This document shows positions 36,700 to 48,231 of a stretch of DNA of 64,000 nucleotides, piece by piece. The DNA lies in contig JAEVHH010000005.1 of NCBI GenBank assembly GCA_017607445.1, positions 2,485,001-2,549,000 on the forward strand, written 5' to 3'. The notes below the pieces were generated by a model. That model searched no databases and had not been told where the DNA came from. It saw only the letters and a program-made list of their open reading frames with translations. The translations under genes and the position numbers were made by a program. How positions within the stretch are numbered: position 1 is the stretch's first letter; every line of letters starts with the position of its first letter. The stretch is from Histoplasma ohiense. Its lineage: Eukaryota > Ascomycota > Eurotiomycetes > Onygenales > Ajellomycetaceae.

Positions 36700-36965
36700 T
36701 GTAATGCACTTGTTTATTATTTCCTTATTATCTTCACTTATTCTTATCTCTTTCCATTATACTCTTGCTACCGCTATTTCTATATGTATATATATATCAA
36801 TGTATGTATTTCACACATCTTCTTTCTCTTTCTTTTCTTCCTTAGCAATTAGCTACACTACATTACGCTACCACACTATATTACTCTACAATATATTACT
36901 ATTATCTCCACTACACTATAAACTATCTTCTACTGTTACTCTCCACACTGTCACTACACCTCACA
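36700..36965 (+). repeat. 3' LTR of B1 (266 bp)
   Basis: Same ends as the 5' LTR and followed by the AAAGT duplication. Differs from its partner at roughly a dozen or more sites, almost all transitions, mainly at former CpG and at CC. Confidence 0.95.
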
Positions 36966-36970
36966 AAAGT

Positions 36971-37265
36971 GTAAGAAGAAATTTTTTGCTACAACAATAC
37001 AGCTAAAGCTTGAACATGAATATTTCAAATCATATTTAGCAAAGTTTAAAGATGATTTAAATGATCTGTGTTCAGATTGTCAGTTATATGAAAATTCAGA
37101 GCATCTTCTGTCACTTTGTACAAAGTATTCAGAACTAAGATTGAGACTGAGAGAGAAATATCAACTGAATCAGTTAAGTTTGAATTTGCTATTCAATACA
37201 AAAGCTGAAAATACATTTTTAATTGAATATTTAAATGAGTCAAATATTGCTATAAGAGTTTGTTT
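36971..37265 (+). pseudogene. L2 ORF2 C-terminus, diverged subfamily
   Basis: Continues the LINE ORF2 after B1 (KCKKKFFATTIQLKLEHEYF-like), including the Cys/His tail near 37070-37120. It differs from L1 and L3 at many more sites than does the L2 5' part. The 3' UTR and tail run to 37691, with a shorter antisense frame on the minus strand (37329-37661). Confidence 0.85.
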
Positions 37266-37691
37266 GAATAGTGTTACTTGATGATATTTAGATCAGTTGT
37301 TCTTGTTTATTTTATTTTGATCTTTTCTTTAACTTTGTTTATTGTTAATTTTCATTTGTTTCAAGCAGTTTGCTTCATTATTTATTGATAAAGTCATTGC
37401 AAATGTTTTTTCTTTTCTGTTGATTTTTAATAGCTGCTGTCTTTTATAATATTTATTTCCTTTGTTTTGAAGTTGAGTTGTGCTAACCCATTGACATTCT
37501 TTTGATTTTATTTTTGGATTGAATAGTTTGAATAGTTGTTTGATTCTGGGCTGGAATTCTGTTAATGCATGTGTCAAATTGTTTTTGTATATTAGAATAT
37601 TCTTGATTTGAAAAATCCTGAAGTATTTCAGATAGATGTCATAGTCACTGACTGTATACATCTATAATTGAAGAATAATAATAATAATAAT

Positions 37692-40183
37692 ACATTTGTC
37701 AATGTCCACTTGCAGTTCAGCTTTTTGTAGACAGTCAAGCACTTGTCATACATGCTTGCAGTGCTCAGTGAGCAGTTTATCAGTGAAGATCAGAATATCA
37801 TTCATATACACTGAGACAATCTCATTGAGCAGATCTTATAGAGCTCAGTTAATGTATTTCTGAAATGTGCTCAGAGTGTTCACTAATTCAAAGAGAGTCA
37901 CTGTCCATTTGTATAATCTGTAACACATACAAAAAGCAGTTAGTCATTCATTACCTTCATTAATTCTTATCTTATAGAAGGCTGCAGAGATGTCAAGCTT
38001 CATAAATCATTTTGTTTTTTCTATTCATTTGAGTGTTTCATTGATGAGTGGAAGAGAGTATTGATTCTTTCATATAATCTTATTGAGTTCTCAGTAGTCA
38101 ACACAGAATCATAAACCTTCTTCTGATTTCTTCATAAACAGTACAGATACTGCAGTGGGTGAGTTGCTAATATGAATGATGTCTTTATTCAGTAGTCTGT
38201 TGAGCATTTTTCATAGAATGAGAAGCTCATTGTGTGATATGCTGTAGAGAGAATCTCAGAGTGATTGCAGATTCTTATTATTCTTCTTGATGAGCTCAAT
38301 TGTATGATCTATACTGAGTTCTCAATGAGAAGAAAGCTTTTCAGCTTCTTTCTCATTGAATACATCTGTGAAGTCTTTGTACAATTTGAGTAGTTCTTTG
38401 CATGATTTTTTGAGATCTTTGAGTTCTAGCTTTTCTAATGCTTTTTTGATATCCACTATACTAGCAGTGAACACTTGAACATTCTTCTTCTCATATGTTT
38501 GACAGATTAGTAGTTTGTATACTTCTGTTGATATCTGAGTGAGATCAGTGGTTCTATCAACATTCTTCTTATAAACACAGTCATCTTCTGAGAAAATAAG
38601 ACAGCAGTTGCATGCATTCAACAAGGTTCCAAATTCTGTAAGCCATGATAGACTGAGTATTAGATTGTACTCAAGATCTTATATTTTGTATGTGTATACA
38701 TTCTTTTTCTCATGTTCTTCTACATTGATATTAAATCTTACCATGTTATAGAAGGTGGATTCTCTGAGGCTGTCAAATCCACTGAGCTTACACAGTTTGA
38801 AAAAGAGAATACACTGAAGCTTATGCTTCTCAATCAGCTGAGTGTCTATAAGAGTGTAGTGAAGGAAATCACTGTCTATTATTACTCATACATTGACTAA
38901 GCTATTTACAATGGCAGAGACTATGATTGTGTTTACTTGTATCTTCTGTTTGAATCTCCAGCTAGCTTTCTGCTTCTTGAGCTCTCATTCACATTTTAGA
39001 GCAAGAGCTCATCTTTTCCCTATTCTTATCTATTCATGGATGATGCAGTGTTTACACATGTGGGGGGTTTACTCAGAGTGATTGCATTTGAACATTGATT
39101 TGTAAAGTGTTTTGATTTGTCACAGTATATGCAGACTTCTCTGATGATTTGATCAGCAGTGTTCTTCTCTGAGACATTGAGAATTCTTGAATGACTTGTG
39201 TTTACATGTGAAACTCAGTTCATTGATTCTGATTCAGAGGTGGGAGGTGCTGTAGAGTGATTTGAGACATACACATTTGTTCAGCAAAATCCTCTGCAAT
39301 TTTGAAGCACACAGAACTGAAACAGATCATTGTTCAACAGATAAAAATCAGCACAGAATTCACTGTATGTTGAGAGCTTCAGATATTCTACACTTTGATT
39401 ATGCAATTGAAAGTTCAAGTTCTTGAACAATATATTGATCTTGATAATATCATTCCAGTCTTGCTCATCTGCTTCTAGAAGCTTACAATTGAATTCAGAA
39501 AGATAAGTTGTCAACACAACATTCATCTGACAAATCTGATTTAGCCAGTTCAACATCTTAGTTTGAAGTGTAGAATCAAGAAAGAGAGAGTCAAGTTGTT
39601 GAAAGACTAGCTCTGATGTATGCTGATGATTTTGACAATGATTTGTTCAGAGTTGAAATTTTGCTAACACATTGCCATTCAATCTGCTATGAATATACCA
39701 CACTTGATTGAATAGTGAGTCTATTGCTCATTCATCAATGTTCAATTTGGCATTCATTTTTGACTTCCACATGAAATAGAGTGCTAGATTTTTCTCATAT
39801 TTGTCAAGGATTGAAAGCTTCTCTCTTGAGGGCTTTTCATGAGACATGAGTGTAGAAGGAACAGTGAACACAGAAGTGCTCATTTCAGCAAGTTGTCATT
39901 GCAATTCAGTCATCTGTAGCATCTGCTGCTGAAGAATGCTTTGTAGATCTAAGTTATTGTCTGCTGTGTTTGAGTGCAGCAGGTGTTTGTAGAATTGTTC
40001 ATAGTTCATTTCAATGTCTAAGAATATGTAATAATAATATAAAAAAAAGAAAAGAAATACTTGTAGACACTCAGTTCTCTTGCAGACACTATTCACAGTG
40101 TTGCAGTGCTAAGCTTGATCAAGCTTCTTTGTGAACACTATTCACAGTGTTATGGTTTGTAGACACTCAGACCTTGTAGAACA
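37692..40183 (-). mobile_element. Chromovirus A3 (minus strand), 3'-truncated, first part
   Basis: Reverse-oriented family A: reading from 40183 down, leader, gag (ATG at 40009), protease and RT up to the codons after the catalytic box, truncated at 37692 against the L2 tail. It contains stops throughout; the best open stretch is 38322-38624. The rest of pol and the 3' LTR are missing. The 5' part continues at 47487 beyond LINE L3. Confidence 0.88.
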
Positions 40184-40218
40184 TTATTATTATTATTATT
40201 ATTATTCTTCAATTATAG

Positions 40219-40530
40219 ATGCATGCAGTCAGTGACTATGGCATCTACCTGAAACACTTCAGGATTTTTCAACTCAAGAATAATTTAATATACAAAGACA
40301 ATTTAAAACATGCATTATCAGAATTCCAGCCCAGAATCAAACAACTATTCAAACTGTTCAATCAAAGAAATCAAAATCAAAAGAATGTCAGTAAGTCAAC
40401 ACAACTTAGTTTGAAAACAAAAGAAATAAACATTGTAAAAGACAGCTTTATTATAACAAGGAAAAGAAAAACCACTGACAACAACTATAACAGCAACAAA
40501 AAACAAACCAAACTTTTCAAAACAAATTAA
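40219..40530 (+). other. Antisense ORF opposite the L3 3' UTR
   Basis: 103 codons, the same frame as 4014-4325 and 28116-28427 with only a few residue changes. It begins 10 bp or so after the complement of the TAA tail. No domain recognised. Confidence 0.35.
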
Positions 40531-40648
40531 AACTGATCATAAACAATTTAAGAGAGACTTTAAAGCAAGATGAAAAGAAAGACTAAAAGAAAAATCAAAA
40601 TAAATCAAATTGAAAATCTGATCTCAATATTTTTAACAGACAATTCAT

Positions 40649-43600
40649 TCAAACTCTTGTAGCAATATTTGATTCTTTCAAATATTCAATTAAAAACTTG
40701 TTTCCAGTTTCTGTATTGAATAACAGATTCAAATTTAATTGTTCCAATTCAAACTTCTTTCTCAGTTTCAATCTCAATTCTGAATACTTTGCACAAAGTA
40801 ACAGAAGATGCTCTGGATTTTCATATAACTGACAATCTAAACATAGACTACTTAAATCATCTCTAAACTTTGTTAAATATGATTTGAAGTAACCATGCCC
40901 AAGCTTTAACTGCATTATTGTAGCAAAAAGTTTCTTTTTACACTTTATTGAACAAGTTTTCCACTTTGGCTTTGTTTCAAATCTGGAGTAATACACACTT
41001 TTTCTTTGCATAAGCCAGATATCTTGCCATTTTTGCAAACATGATTCTCTTATTTTTCTCTTAATAAAAGCCCATGTTACAATTCTTTGAAAGCAGATTT
41101 CTAATTCAGTTGCTTTTTTTGCAGCTCTATCAGCCATTTCATTGCCATATATACTCATGTGAGCAGGCACCCAGTGAAGATGAATAGAACAATTGAATGA
41201 GATTTTTCTTTGAATATTTTGAAGACTTTTCAAAATCAGCTCTAGCATTGACTGTCCACTGCTGATTTTATTACTTTGAAGTCTTTTTAAGCTCTGCTTG
41301 ACTATCAGAGAATATCCAAATATGCTCAAATCTTTTCCATTGTTCAATCTTCATTTCAATCAATTTGAAAGCTCTTGAAATTGCAAATAATTCAGCATTA
41401 AAAACTTCTGACTCTTTTCCAATTTGCCAAGAATCAAGAATATAGTTTTTATCATTTTTCGAATATGCTATTCCAGCTCCAAGATTGCCTGTTTTCTCAC
41501 ATTTTGAGCCATCAGTGTATATAAGAATTGCTTTATTTTTCATTTGTTTCAAAAGCTTTAAATGTTCTTGAGTCTGATCTTCTTTTGAAAGTTGACTAAC
41601 ATTTAAATCAACAAGATTATCAAGACTTTTCTTCCAAGGAGAGAGATTTTCAATAGCTATTCTCTCTACATTTAAACTAGAGAAACAGTTCTTAACCATT
41701 GAGCAAATTCTAAATAGCTGAGATGGTATTCTTCTTCTTTGTAAAGAACTTGAATTTTCAGATAAATCAGTTTCATTCCAATCAAGATAAAGTTCTCAAT
41801 CTAATTCTAATCCATTTGATTCATTTGGAAAAGAACTTGAAACTCTCTTTCTAATAGAATGATGTGAATATAGCTTCATAATTCTGAGAGCATAATTCAT
41901 ACAGATTTTATCAAATCTCACTTGTGGTGGAGAAATAGAGGCTTCAATTTCCATAGCATTAATTGAAGTAGTTTTGAATACTTCTAAGATCTTTCTTAAA
42001 GCTAAGTTTTGAAGTTTTTGAAATCTTTCTATAAAGTGTTTTTGACCTCTCCACCACACCTGAACTGCATAATCTGAAACAGAGGTCACACAGGCAATAT
42101 ATAATTGTCTCATTGCTTGAAATGTCAGACCTCTTTCAGTATTTGAAAGTCTCAATATACTGTTTAAAATTCTTTCAGCATTTGCAGTTTTTATTTGCAC
42201 ATGAGATTTAAAATTCAATTGAGAATCTAACCAAACACCAAGCCATCTAACTGAGTTTTTAGATTTAATTGAATGATTTAAAAGCTTAACTTCAGTATCT
42301 TTTTCTCTGAAATTTGGATAAAAGTGAATTAATTCAGTTTTATCCATATCAAAAACAATGTTTTTTGATTTTGCTTTTTCAATCATTTCAGTTGCTGCTT
42401 GCTCAATCAAATTGCAGTTATTCACAATTGATTCTGAGCTTACAACTAGGCCTAAATCATCCACATAGCTTGGAGTTCTCACCATAATTGCCATTTGTCT
42501 ATCAATAAATAGAAACTTGACAAATATAGCAAACAAAATGAGTGAGACTGGGGAACCCTGAGGAACTCCTATCTCAATATCTGTTATATCTTGTCTCATT
42601 CCATCAAAAAGCAACTGGATAGTTCTTTTTGACATGAAACAGATAACCCACTTAATGAGAGACTTTGGCATTCTCAGTTCTATCAAAGTATTGATCATTT
42701 GAGAAAATGAAACACAATCAAATGCATCTTTTATATCAATAAACATTGCAGTTGTAACCATTTTTTCATTCTTTGCAAGTTGAATATCATGAACTACAGA
42801 GAGAACTGCATCAATTGCTGAGTTTTGCTTTCTACTTCCCATTTGATCATCATATAATAGATCAGTAGTAGCAGATAGAAAAGACAATCTAGTGGCAATT
42901 ATCTTTTCCAGAATTTTTCCCAGGCAATTCAGCAGAGATATCACTCTATAAGATTTAGGAATAGTTGGTTTTCTATTGGGTTTTGAAAGAATAACTCCAA
43001 CAGCATGCCTCCAGCACTTAGGATGATACCCATATTTCAAAAGATTTGAGAATAATTCAAAGAGCTCATCTTTTAGTACTGAATAAAGCTCTTGAATTAT
43101 TAAATGATTTATAGTATCAGCTCCTGCTGCTGTGACCTTTGAAGATGAAAAAATAGCTGTCTTTAATTCATCTTCAGTTAAGTCAGGCCATTCCCATTTC
43201 TTATCATGTTCATATTCATTATCTTCTTGCAAAGAACAAATCTCAGTTGAATTATTTGATGATGGAAATAATATTCTCATAAAAGCTTGACATTTATCTT
43301 CAAATGAGCTAGCTATAATTTCCTCATTCTGGAAATTATAAGTTAATGTTGGTAGCTTAGACATTGTTTTTTGACTTAGTATATCTAAAAGCTTTGAAGA
43401 TCTCTTTCCCCTGAGCATTTTCTAGAAAGTTATTCCAACAATCAGTCTTTGCCTTTTTAATTGTTGAGAAATAATCATTTCTAATATTCTTTAAATACTC
43501 AAATGAAACAAGATCTTCTTTTCCAATCTTTTTTAACTCTAGCTAAATGTCTTCTTTTATTTGAAATCTCATCATTCCACCAAGGCTTAGAGAATTCAGA

Positions 43601-44572
43601 GACTCTTTTCAATGGAATATATTTCTTTATACTTGAAAGAATAATCTCAGTGATTAAATTTGCTCTGTCTTCAAGCATTTTATCTGTAAGATTTGTATCT
43701 GATTTTCAATAAAGAGTTTCTCTATTCTCTAATTTCAACTTTTCAATCATTCTTTTCACTTCTGTCCACTGAGCTTTTTCAAAGTTGTATTGATTTGAAT
43801 ATAATGGGTTTTGAACTGTTTGATTACTATCCAATTCCATATCAACTTGAATTATCTCATGACCAGTGGCAGCACCATTTGTTTCATTTGAGTCAATATA
43901 CCAATTAAAATGTTTATTCTCATATAGATTCTTAGAGAAAAAACATAGATCTATAATTGATTTCTGTCTCAAACCTGGCTTGTGAAAAGTGGGAATGTCT
44001 TGCTCATTTATCAACTCTAGTTTGTTTAAAAGTGTCCATTCAACTAGTTTTTCAGCTCTAATTGATTGAGTTCTTTCTGAATTCCACCAAGAGTGATGAG
44101 CATTGAAATCCCCCATGATTATTGAATTCTTTTCTGGTTTCAACTGCATTAAACATCTATCAAATGTCCAAGTTCTATTGTTTTTTCTCAGTGATCTTTC
44201 ATTGTAGATATTGACTAATTGAATATTTTCAAACTGTTTTTTCATATCCACAATGTCACCAACAAGAATATCAGAGTCAGATATCAAATCATATCTCAGA
44301 TTGAATTGAAATCTAGAATTCTTTCTAGCATAAATTGCCACTCTAAGTCTAATATCTGTTTTCTCTGGTAGAAAACAATAGTATGCTGGATGAGATACAC
44401 TATACATTTGATCAGCATCAAGTCTGGGTTCTTGAATAAGAACAAAGTCTGCTTTTTGCTCATAGCCAATTTGTAAACAGAAATAAAGACATGGATTTAT
44501 TCTGTCCACATTATTTTGAATAAATTTGATTTTTGTAGAACTTTTAACATTTTTTTGATGTTTTTCCTGCAT
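40649..44572 (-). pseudogene. L3 ORF2: APE endonuclease, reverse transcriptase, RNase H (four lesions)
   Basis: About 1300 codons from ATG 44572. Endonuclease at 43706-44572 with MGDFNAHHSW; RT within 41796-43418 with intact VPQGSPVS and SYVDD; RNase H within 40800-41700 with YTDGSK, SDSQAEL and HWVPAHMSIYGNEMADRAA; Cys/His tail near 40830-40880. Lesions: TGA for Trp near 43708 and near 41796, and two single-A expansions of A runs (six A instead of five near 43367-43372; five instead of four near 41284-41288), each shifting the frame. All other motifs look functional. The A-run changes could also be sequencing errors. Confidence 0.93.
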
Positions 44573-44602
44573 TATATAAGACTGTTGAATGGTTTTTTAT
44601 CT

Positions 44603-46141
44603 TTATTCAGAGTCAGATAATAGACTAAATCTATTATTCACAACTTCAACAGCTATCATATCTTGCATATGTGTATCTCTCATTTGTGTTTGAATGGGAG
44701 TCTTTGGTGACTTTTGTACTTTCATTTTTTGTTTTTCAGGAGATTCAGATACAACAGAATTAGAGATCTGAGAATTTCTTCTTTTTTGACTGCCACTATT
44801 TTTCATATTAGCAGAGACAGAAGTATCAGTTTGTATTACTGATTTTACTGATTTTTCTGACTTAGAAGCAAACACACATTCTTTTGAATTTGCAAAATGA
44901 GGCTCTTTGCAATTGGCACATTTTGCAACAGACTTAGAGTGCTCACATATAACTCCTTTTTTTAAACAAAATTGGCAACTGTGTTCAGCAGTTTTGTGAG
45001 ATTGAGCACAAATTTGACATTTCACATTTCTTCTACAGAGGTTTGCAAAATGACCATATTTCTGACAATTTGAACATTGAGTGTGAGCTTTTAAATTTTC
45101 TCTTGTATCTTTAAACTCATATGTTCTCATTCTCATACCAGCAATTCTTACAAATGAGATTTTAGATTGTTCAAATGAATCAGTTATAATTAAAACTGAA
45201 GCATTTTGTCTGTTTTCTCTTTGTTTCTCATTATTCAACCAAATTGGTAATTTTTTTAATTTGATTGAATTAAAATCTTCAATCTCATGTTGAAGCTGAA
45301 CCAGCCCATCATCATGATTGAAGATTGCTGTTGGTATGTCATGAAGAACAAATTTTCCCCATTTCTCATCTCTTTCCACTGAAATTTCAGTTTTCAAGAG
45401 AGATTCTATCACTGGTGCCCAAATATGTTGATTTTGCACCAGGAAGTTGGAGTTGAACTCAGGCATGGTTGTCAGAATTATAGAATTACCCAGAAAAGAG
45501 CTTTCAACTGATGCTACAACTGATTTGTATATTTCAGTTTCAGATATAGAGTTCAATGCATGATTAATCTCATTTCTTATTTGAAAAATAAGACTTGCAT
45601 TTGACAGCATTTTTTGCTCAAAAACTTTTTTGTTAAAGATTTTAATAATCAGTCTTTGAGCTTTTGATTGAAGAAGTCTTTCTTCTTTCAGCTCTTTTCT
45701 TGATTTTTCTAATTTTTGTGCACTCAAAGTATCAGGATTTTTTGTAGCCTGATTCAGAGCTCTTTTCTCAATAGATGTGTTTTTCTTTGAAGAGTAAGAG
45801 GAGGAAAGTGTGGAGGAAACTGCTGCAGCCTGAGCATAAGTTTTTGTTTCTATTTTTTGCTCGGATTTTTGAAAAGAATTTAACATTTTAGTTTCAAAGA
45901 CTTTCTCAAGTTTTGAAGAGATTCCTAGTTTGTATTTGAGAATCTCATTCAACTGTCTTGCTTGAATCAAAAGTATCTGAAGCACTTCAGTATCCTTTTC
46001 CTCCATGCATTGATTTTTCAAAAACTTAGCAGCTTTTTCAAGATTCTCAACCTCTTGCATCTGATCTTGATATTTCTTTTTTCTTTTCTTTAGAAACTCA
46101 ATTTCAGGAATCTCTTCAGAAAACACATCTCTCTCCATCAT
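44603..46141 (-). CDS. L3 ORF1 protein (LINE Gag-like nucleic-acid-binding protein, 512 aa)
   Basis: The only long intact ORF of the window besides parts of ORF2. ORF1 proteins bind the LINE RNA into the ribonucleoprotein used for insertion. The N-terminal 80 residues are strongly helical and charged (likely coiled coil). The C-terminal third holds three Cys/His knuckles: CSNCQKYGHFANLC (near residue 365), CQICAQSHKTAEHSC, and CANCKEPHFANSKEC, the usual spacing in Tad/I/Jockey-type ORF1. A Ser/Lys-rich tail follows. The start at 46141 (MMERD) is the first ATG after stop codons in the leader. ORF2 begins 30 bp downstream of the ORF1 stop, fitting termination-reinitiation. Not seen in L1 (outside the window) or L2 (truncated). 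Confidence 0.93.
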   Translation of the reverse strand: MMERDVFSEEIPEIEFLKKRKKKYQDQMQEVENLEKAAKFLKNQCMEEKDTEVLQILLIQARQLNEILKYKLGISSKLEKVFETKMLNSFQKSEQKIETKTYAQAAAVSSTLSSSYSSKKNTSIEKRALNQATKNPDTLSAQKLEKSRKELKEERLLQSKAQRLIIKIFNKKVFEQKMLSNASLIFQIRNEINHALNSISETEIYKSVVASVESSFLGNSIILTTMPEFNSNFLVQNQHIWAPVIESLLKTEISVERDEKWGKFVLHDIPTAIFNHDDGLVQLQHEIEDFNSIKLKKLPIWLNNEKQRENRQNASVLIITDSFEQSKISFVRIAGMRMRTYEFKDTRENLKAHTQCSNCQKYGHFANLCRRNVKCQICAQSHKTAEHSCQFCLKKGVICEHSKSVAKCANCKEPHFANSKECVFASKSEKSVKSVIQTDTSVSANMKNSGSQKRRNSQISNSVVSESPEKQKMKVQKSPKTPIQTQMRDTHMQDMIAVEVVNNRFSLLSDSE

Positions 46142-47471
46142 ATTGATAGATACAGATGATTTGATTGTGTTTCAGTCTATTTTTCCTACTAGTAATAGTA
46201 ACTAGATCAAGTTTTTCAAGAGAACTTAACAAACTGAAACTGATTTTTAAAGATAAATCAGTTAAATCTTCACAAATTGAGTGCTACAAATATAAGAAAG
46301 GGGAGAACTAATGACTTCAATTTGAATAAGTCAAGATTGAAGTATCAGTTTTTGATAGAAAAACTGATAAAAAAGACTCAGCTTTTTGAAAAGAAGCTGT
46401 TAAAACTAGCTATTTATATTCTTTACTGTAAAAATTTCCCCACACAACAAGTGTGCAGCTCAATTAACCCAGCAGAGATATATAAAAGCAAATTAACAAG
46501 TATTAATGAAAGCTCTTCAGCCACTAAACAAAGTTAAAGAAATATGACTTTGAGCAAGACTTCACTGTTTTATTAACTCAGAGCTAAAACAGTGAAAACA
46601 CTCTATCTCTTTCAAACTTTGTCTTTTTCTTAATTAAAAAGCTTCTCAAAGTTTCTGCTTAAACTAGGCCCCACCTCAGTTTAAGATTATATTCCTGAAA
46701 TATCAAAAGCTTTCAATACTAAATGAATTTCTTTTCATTCAAATTGAACCACTTTATTTTACTGAATAGCTCTCAATAAGTTGAATATTGAGTTTCCAAA
46801 GAAATGAGTATGCAAATGAAGAATCAACAGACTAAACCTGTACTTTTTTCCTTTATAATAGATTATATATATATAAATATATATACAAACTACTTGCAGG
46901 GACCAAGCTATCTTTCAAACACTGAAATTTCCACTTTTATCCTATGTTTATATCAATGGAGGGGTTATTCGGAGGGATTCGATGAGGGATTCGAGGGACG
47001 ATGGATTCGAATTGATGGGGTATGCACTAGTCAATTGTGCCGAGGTATCTTTTTGTTACTTGGCAGGCACATGTGGCTGGGAGGTACTCAGGGGGGACTT
47101 GGCACGGGTGTGTTGGAACACAAAAATTGATCAGAGTTTTCTCAAACAGAGAATCAAGAATAACTCAAGCAACTGCAGATCAAATTGAATAAGATTTTAA
47201 TAGATTATCAATTTAAGATAGATCTATCTGTGATCAAAATCTGAGTTGATTTGACCCAGTATTGATGGAGTAATTTGATGAACTGTTGAAGATCCGCCCA
47301 AGCAGATGCCAAAACACTATTCATCAAATATCTCCCTCAAAACTTCATCAAATCTTTTCAAATTTTCAGCAGTTACTGATGGAGGCAGTAGGAATCGATT
47401 GAGGGTACTCGCGTTGTCTAATTCGAAGAATTGGGCTCGTTCGGGGTTTTGCTCGTTTGACACTGAGATTG
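46142..47471 (-). promoter_or_regulatory. L3 5' UTR / internal promoter region
   Basis: About 1.33 kb upstream of ORF1. The proximal 800 bp are AT-rich without a convincing frame. The distal part holds a GC-rich, CpG-bearing stretch (about 46960-47110 and 47380-47470) with short repeats of GGATTCGA on the plus strand. LINEs of this type carry their promoter here (family knowledge); the exact sites are not visible. Confidence 0.55.
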
Positions 47472-47486
47472 GACCTTGTAGAACAT

Positions 47487-48226
47487 GATTGATTGTGTTT
47501 CAGACATTTAGACACAACAGTCTATATAACTAACAATAAGAGCATTTGAGTTCATGAGGAATCTCTTGTAATGACTAGACACTCAGATCTGTAAACAACA
47601 CACTTGAGTGTAAGAACTGATAACAACACACTCAGATGTAAGAACTAATAACAAAACACTCAGATTTTAAACACAGAAGAATCAATTCATAATGTAATGA
47701 GTGTACTTCAATTAACAATTTGATACTATTCTAATTGCAGATTACAAATTGATTAAGGAAAGAAAGAGAAAGAAAATCAGAAGAAAAGATTATATGAAGA
47801 GGATTCTTATAGAGAAAAGTTTGAAATGAAAGAATATCAGAAGCCACTTCACAGTGGAGTGCAGAGGAGAAGAACATTAAAAAATATGTGTAAGAATTGT
47901 TAGAAACTACACAAGCACAGAGCATGAAATGAGGGAATCATTGAGAGCTACATGAAAGAATCATTAGAGACTACACAAGTGCAGAACACAGAGCAGAAGA
48001 ATGTTAGAAGCTACATGAAAGAATCATTAGAGACTACACAAGCACAGAGCACAGAGCAGAAGAACATTAAAAGCTATATGAAAGAATTGTTAGAAACTAC
48101 ACAAGCATGGAGCACAGAGTGAAAGAACATCAAGAGTTATGTGAGATCACAACAGTCAGAAACAAGTGGGTGCAGAAGAGGAGTTGATTGTGTAAGTTAA
48201 TTACTAACAGATGCTAACCCATCACA
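47487..48226 (-). mobile_element. Chromovirus A3, 5' leader and 5' LTR (minus strand)
   Basis: Continues A3 beyond LINE L3: leader with CTGAGTGT-type motifs, then the LTR at 47693-48226 (534 bp, consistent with four 63-bp units), reading TGTGATGGG...TCATTACA on the minus strand. Next to it, CTGTC (48227-48231) would be the A3 target duplication; its partner was lost with the A3 3' end. Confidence 0.88.
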
Positions 48227-48231
48227 CTGTC

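Larger units (their letters stand above)
29538..36965 (+). mobile_element. Chromovirus B1, full length, degraded, nested in L2
   Basis: 5' LTR 29538-29803, gag, pol, a long 3' non-coding region with an antisense frame, polypurine tract AAAAAAGAGGGG near 36684-36695, 3' LTR 36700-36965. A perfect 5-bp TSD, AAAGT, lies at 29533-29537 and 36966-36970. Removing it rejoins the LINE reading ...AATAAAGT/GTAAGAAG... as in L1 and L3. Total 7428 bp. Both polyproteins are broken. Confidence 0.96.
25073..37691 (+). mobile_element. LINE copy L2, 5'-truncated, triply interrupted and mosaic
   Basis: LINE sequence begins in the endonuclease domain at 25073, directly in an A0 LTR. It is split by a solo B LTR (26161-26423), a reversed LINE fragment (28084-28732) and full element B1 (29538-36965). 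It resumes at 36971 and ends with GAAGAATAA repeats at about 37673-37691. No TSD joins its two flanks: left is a plus-strand A0 LTR, right is the minus-strand A3 RT. From about 29350 on it is clearly more diverged from L1/L3 than before that point. Confidence 0.9.
40184..47471 (-). mobile_element. LINE copy L3, full length, youngest and nearly intact
   Basis: About 7.3 kb on the minus strand with 5' UTR (46142-47471), ORF1, ORF2, 3' UTR and a TAA tail (complement at 40184-40205). Flanked by a perfect 15-bp TSD, GACCTTGTAGAACAT (40170-40184 and 47472-47486; the last T is ambiguous with the tail). Inserted in the leader of A3. ORF1 is intact; ORF2 has only four lesions. It is the reference copy for the family and the likely type of donor for L1 and the 28084 fragment. 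Confidence 0.95.

Noticed and set aside
36704..37006. Hydrophobic approximately 100-codon ORF repeated six times (also at 29515, 26096, 49019, 53905/54089 and 61283)
   Set aside because: It lies in the B LTR and reflects its T-rich composition; in B2 a one-base difference breaks it and it crosses the LTR edges.
46804..47188. Plus-strand ORFs in the L3 5' UTR
   Set aside because: Opposite orientation to the LINE, overlapping each other, no recognisable domain, and lying in repeats such as GGATTCGA.
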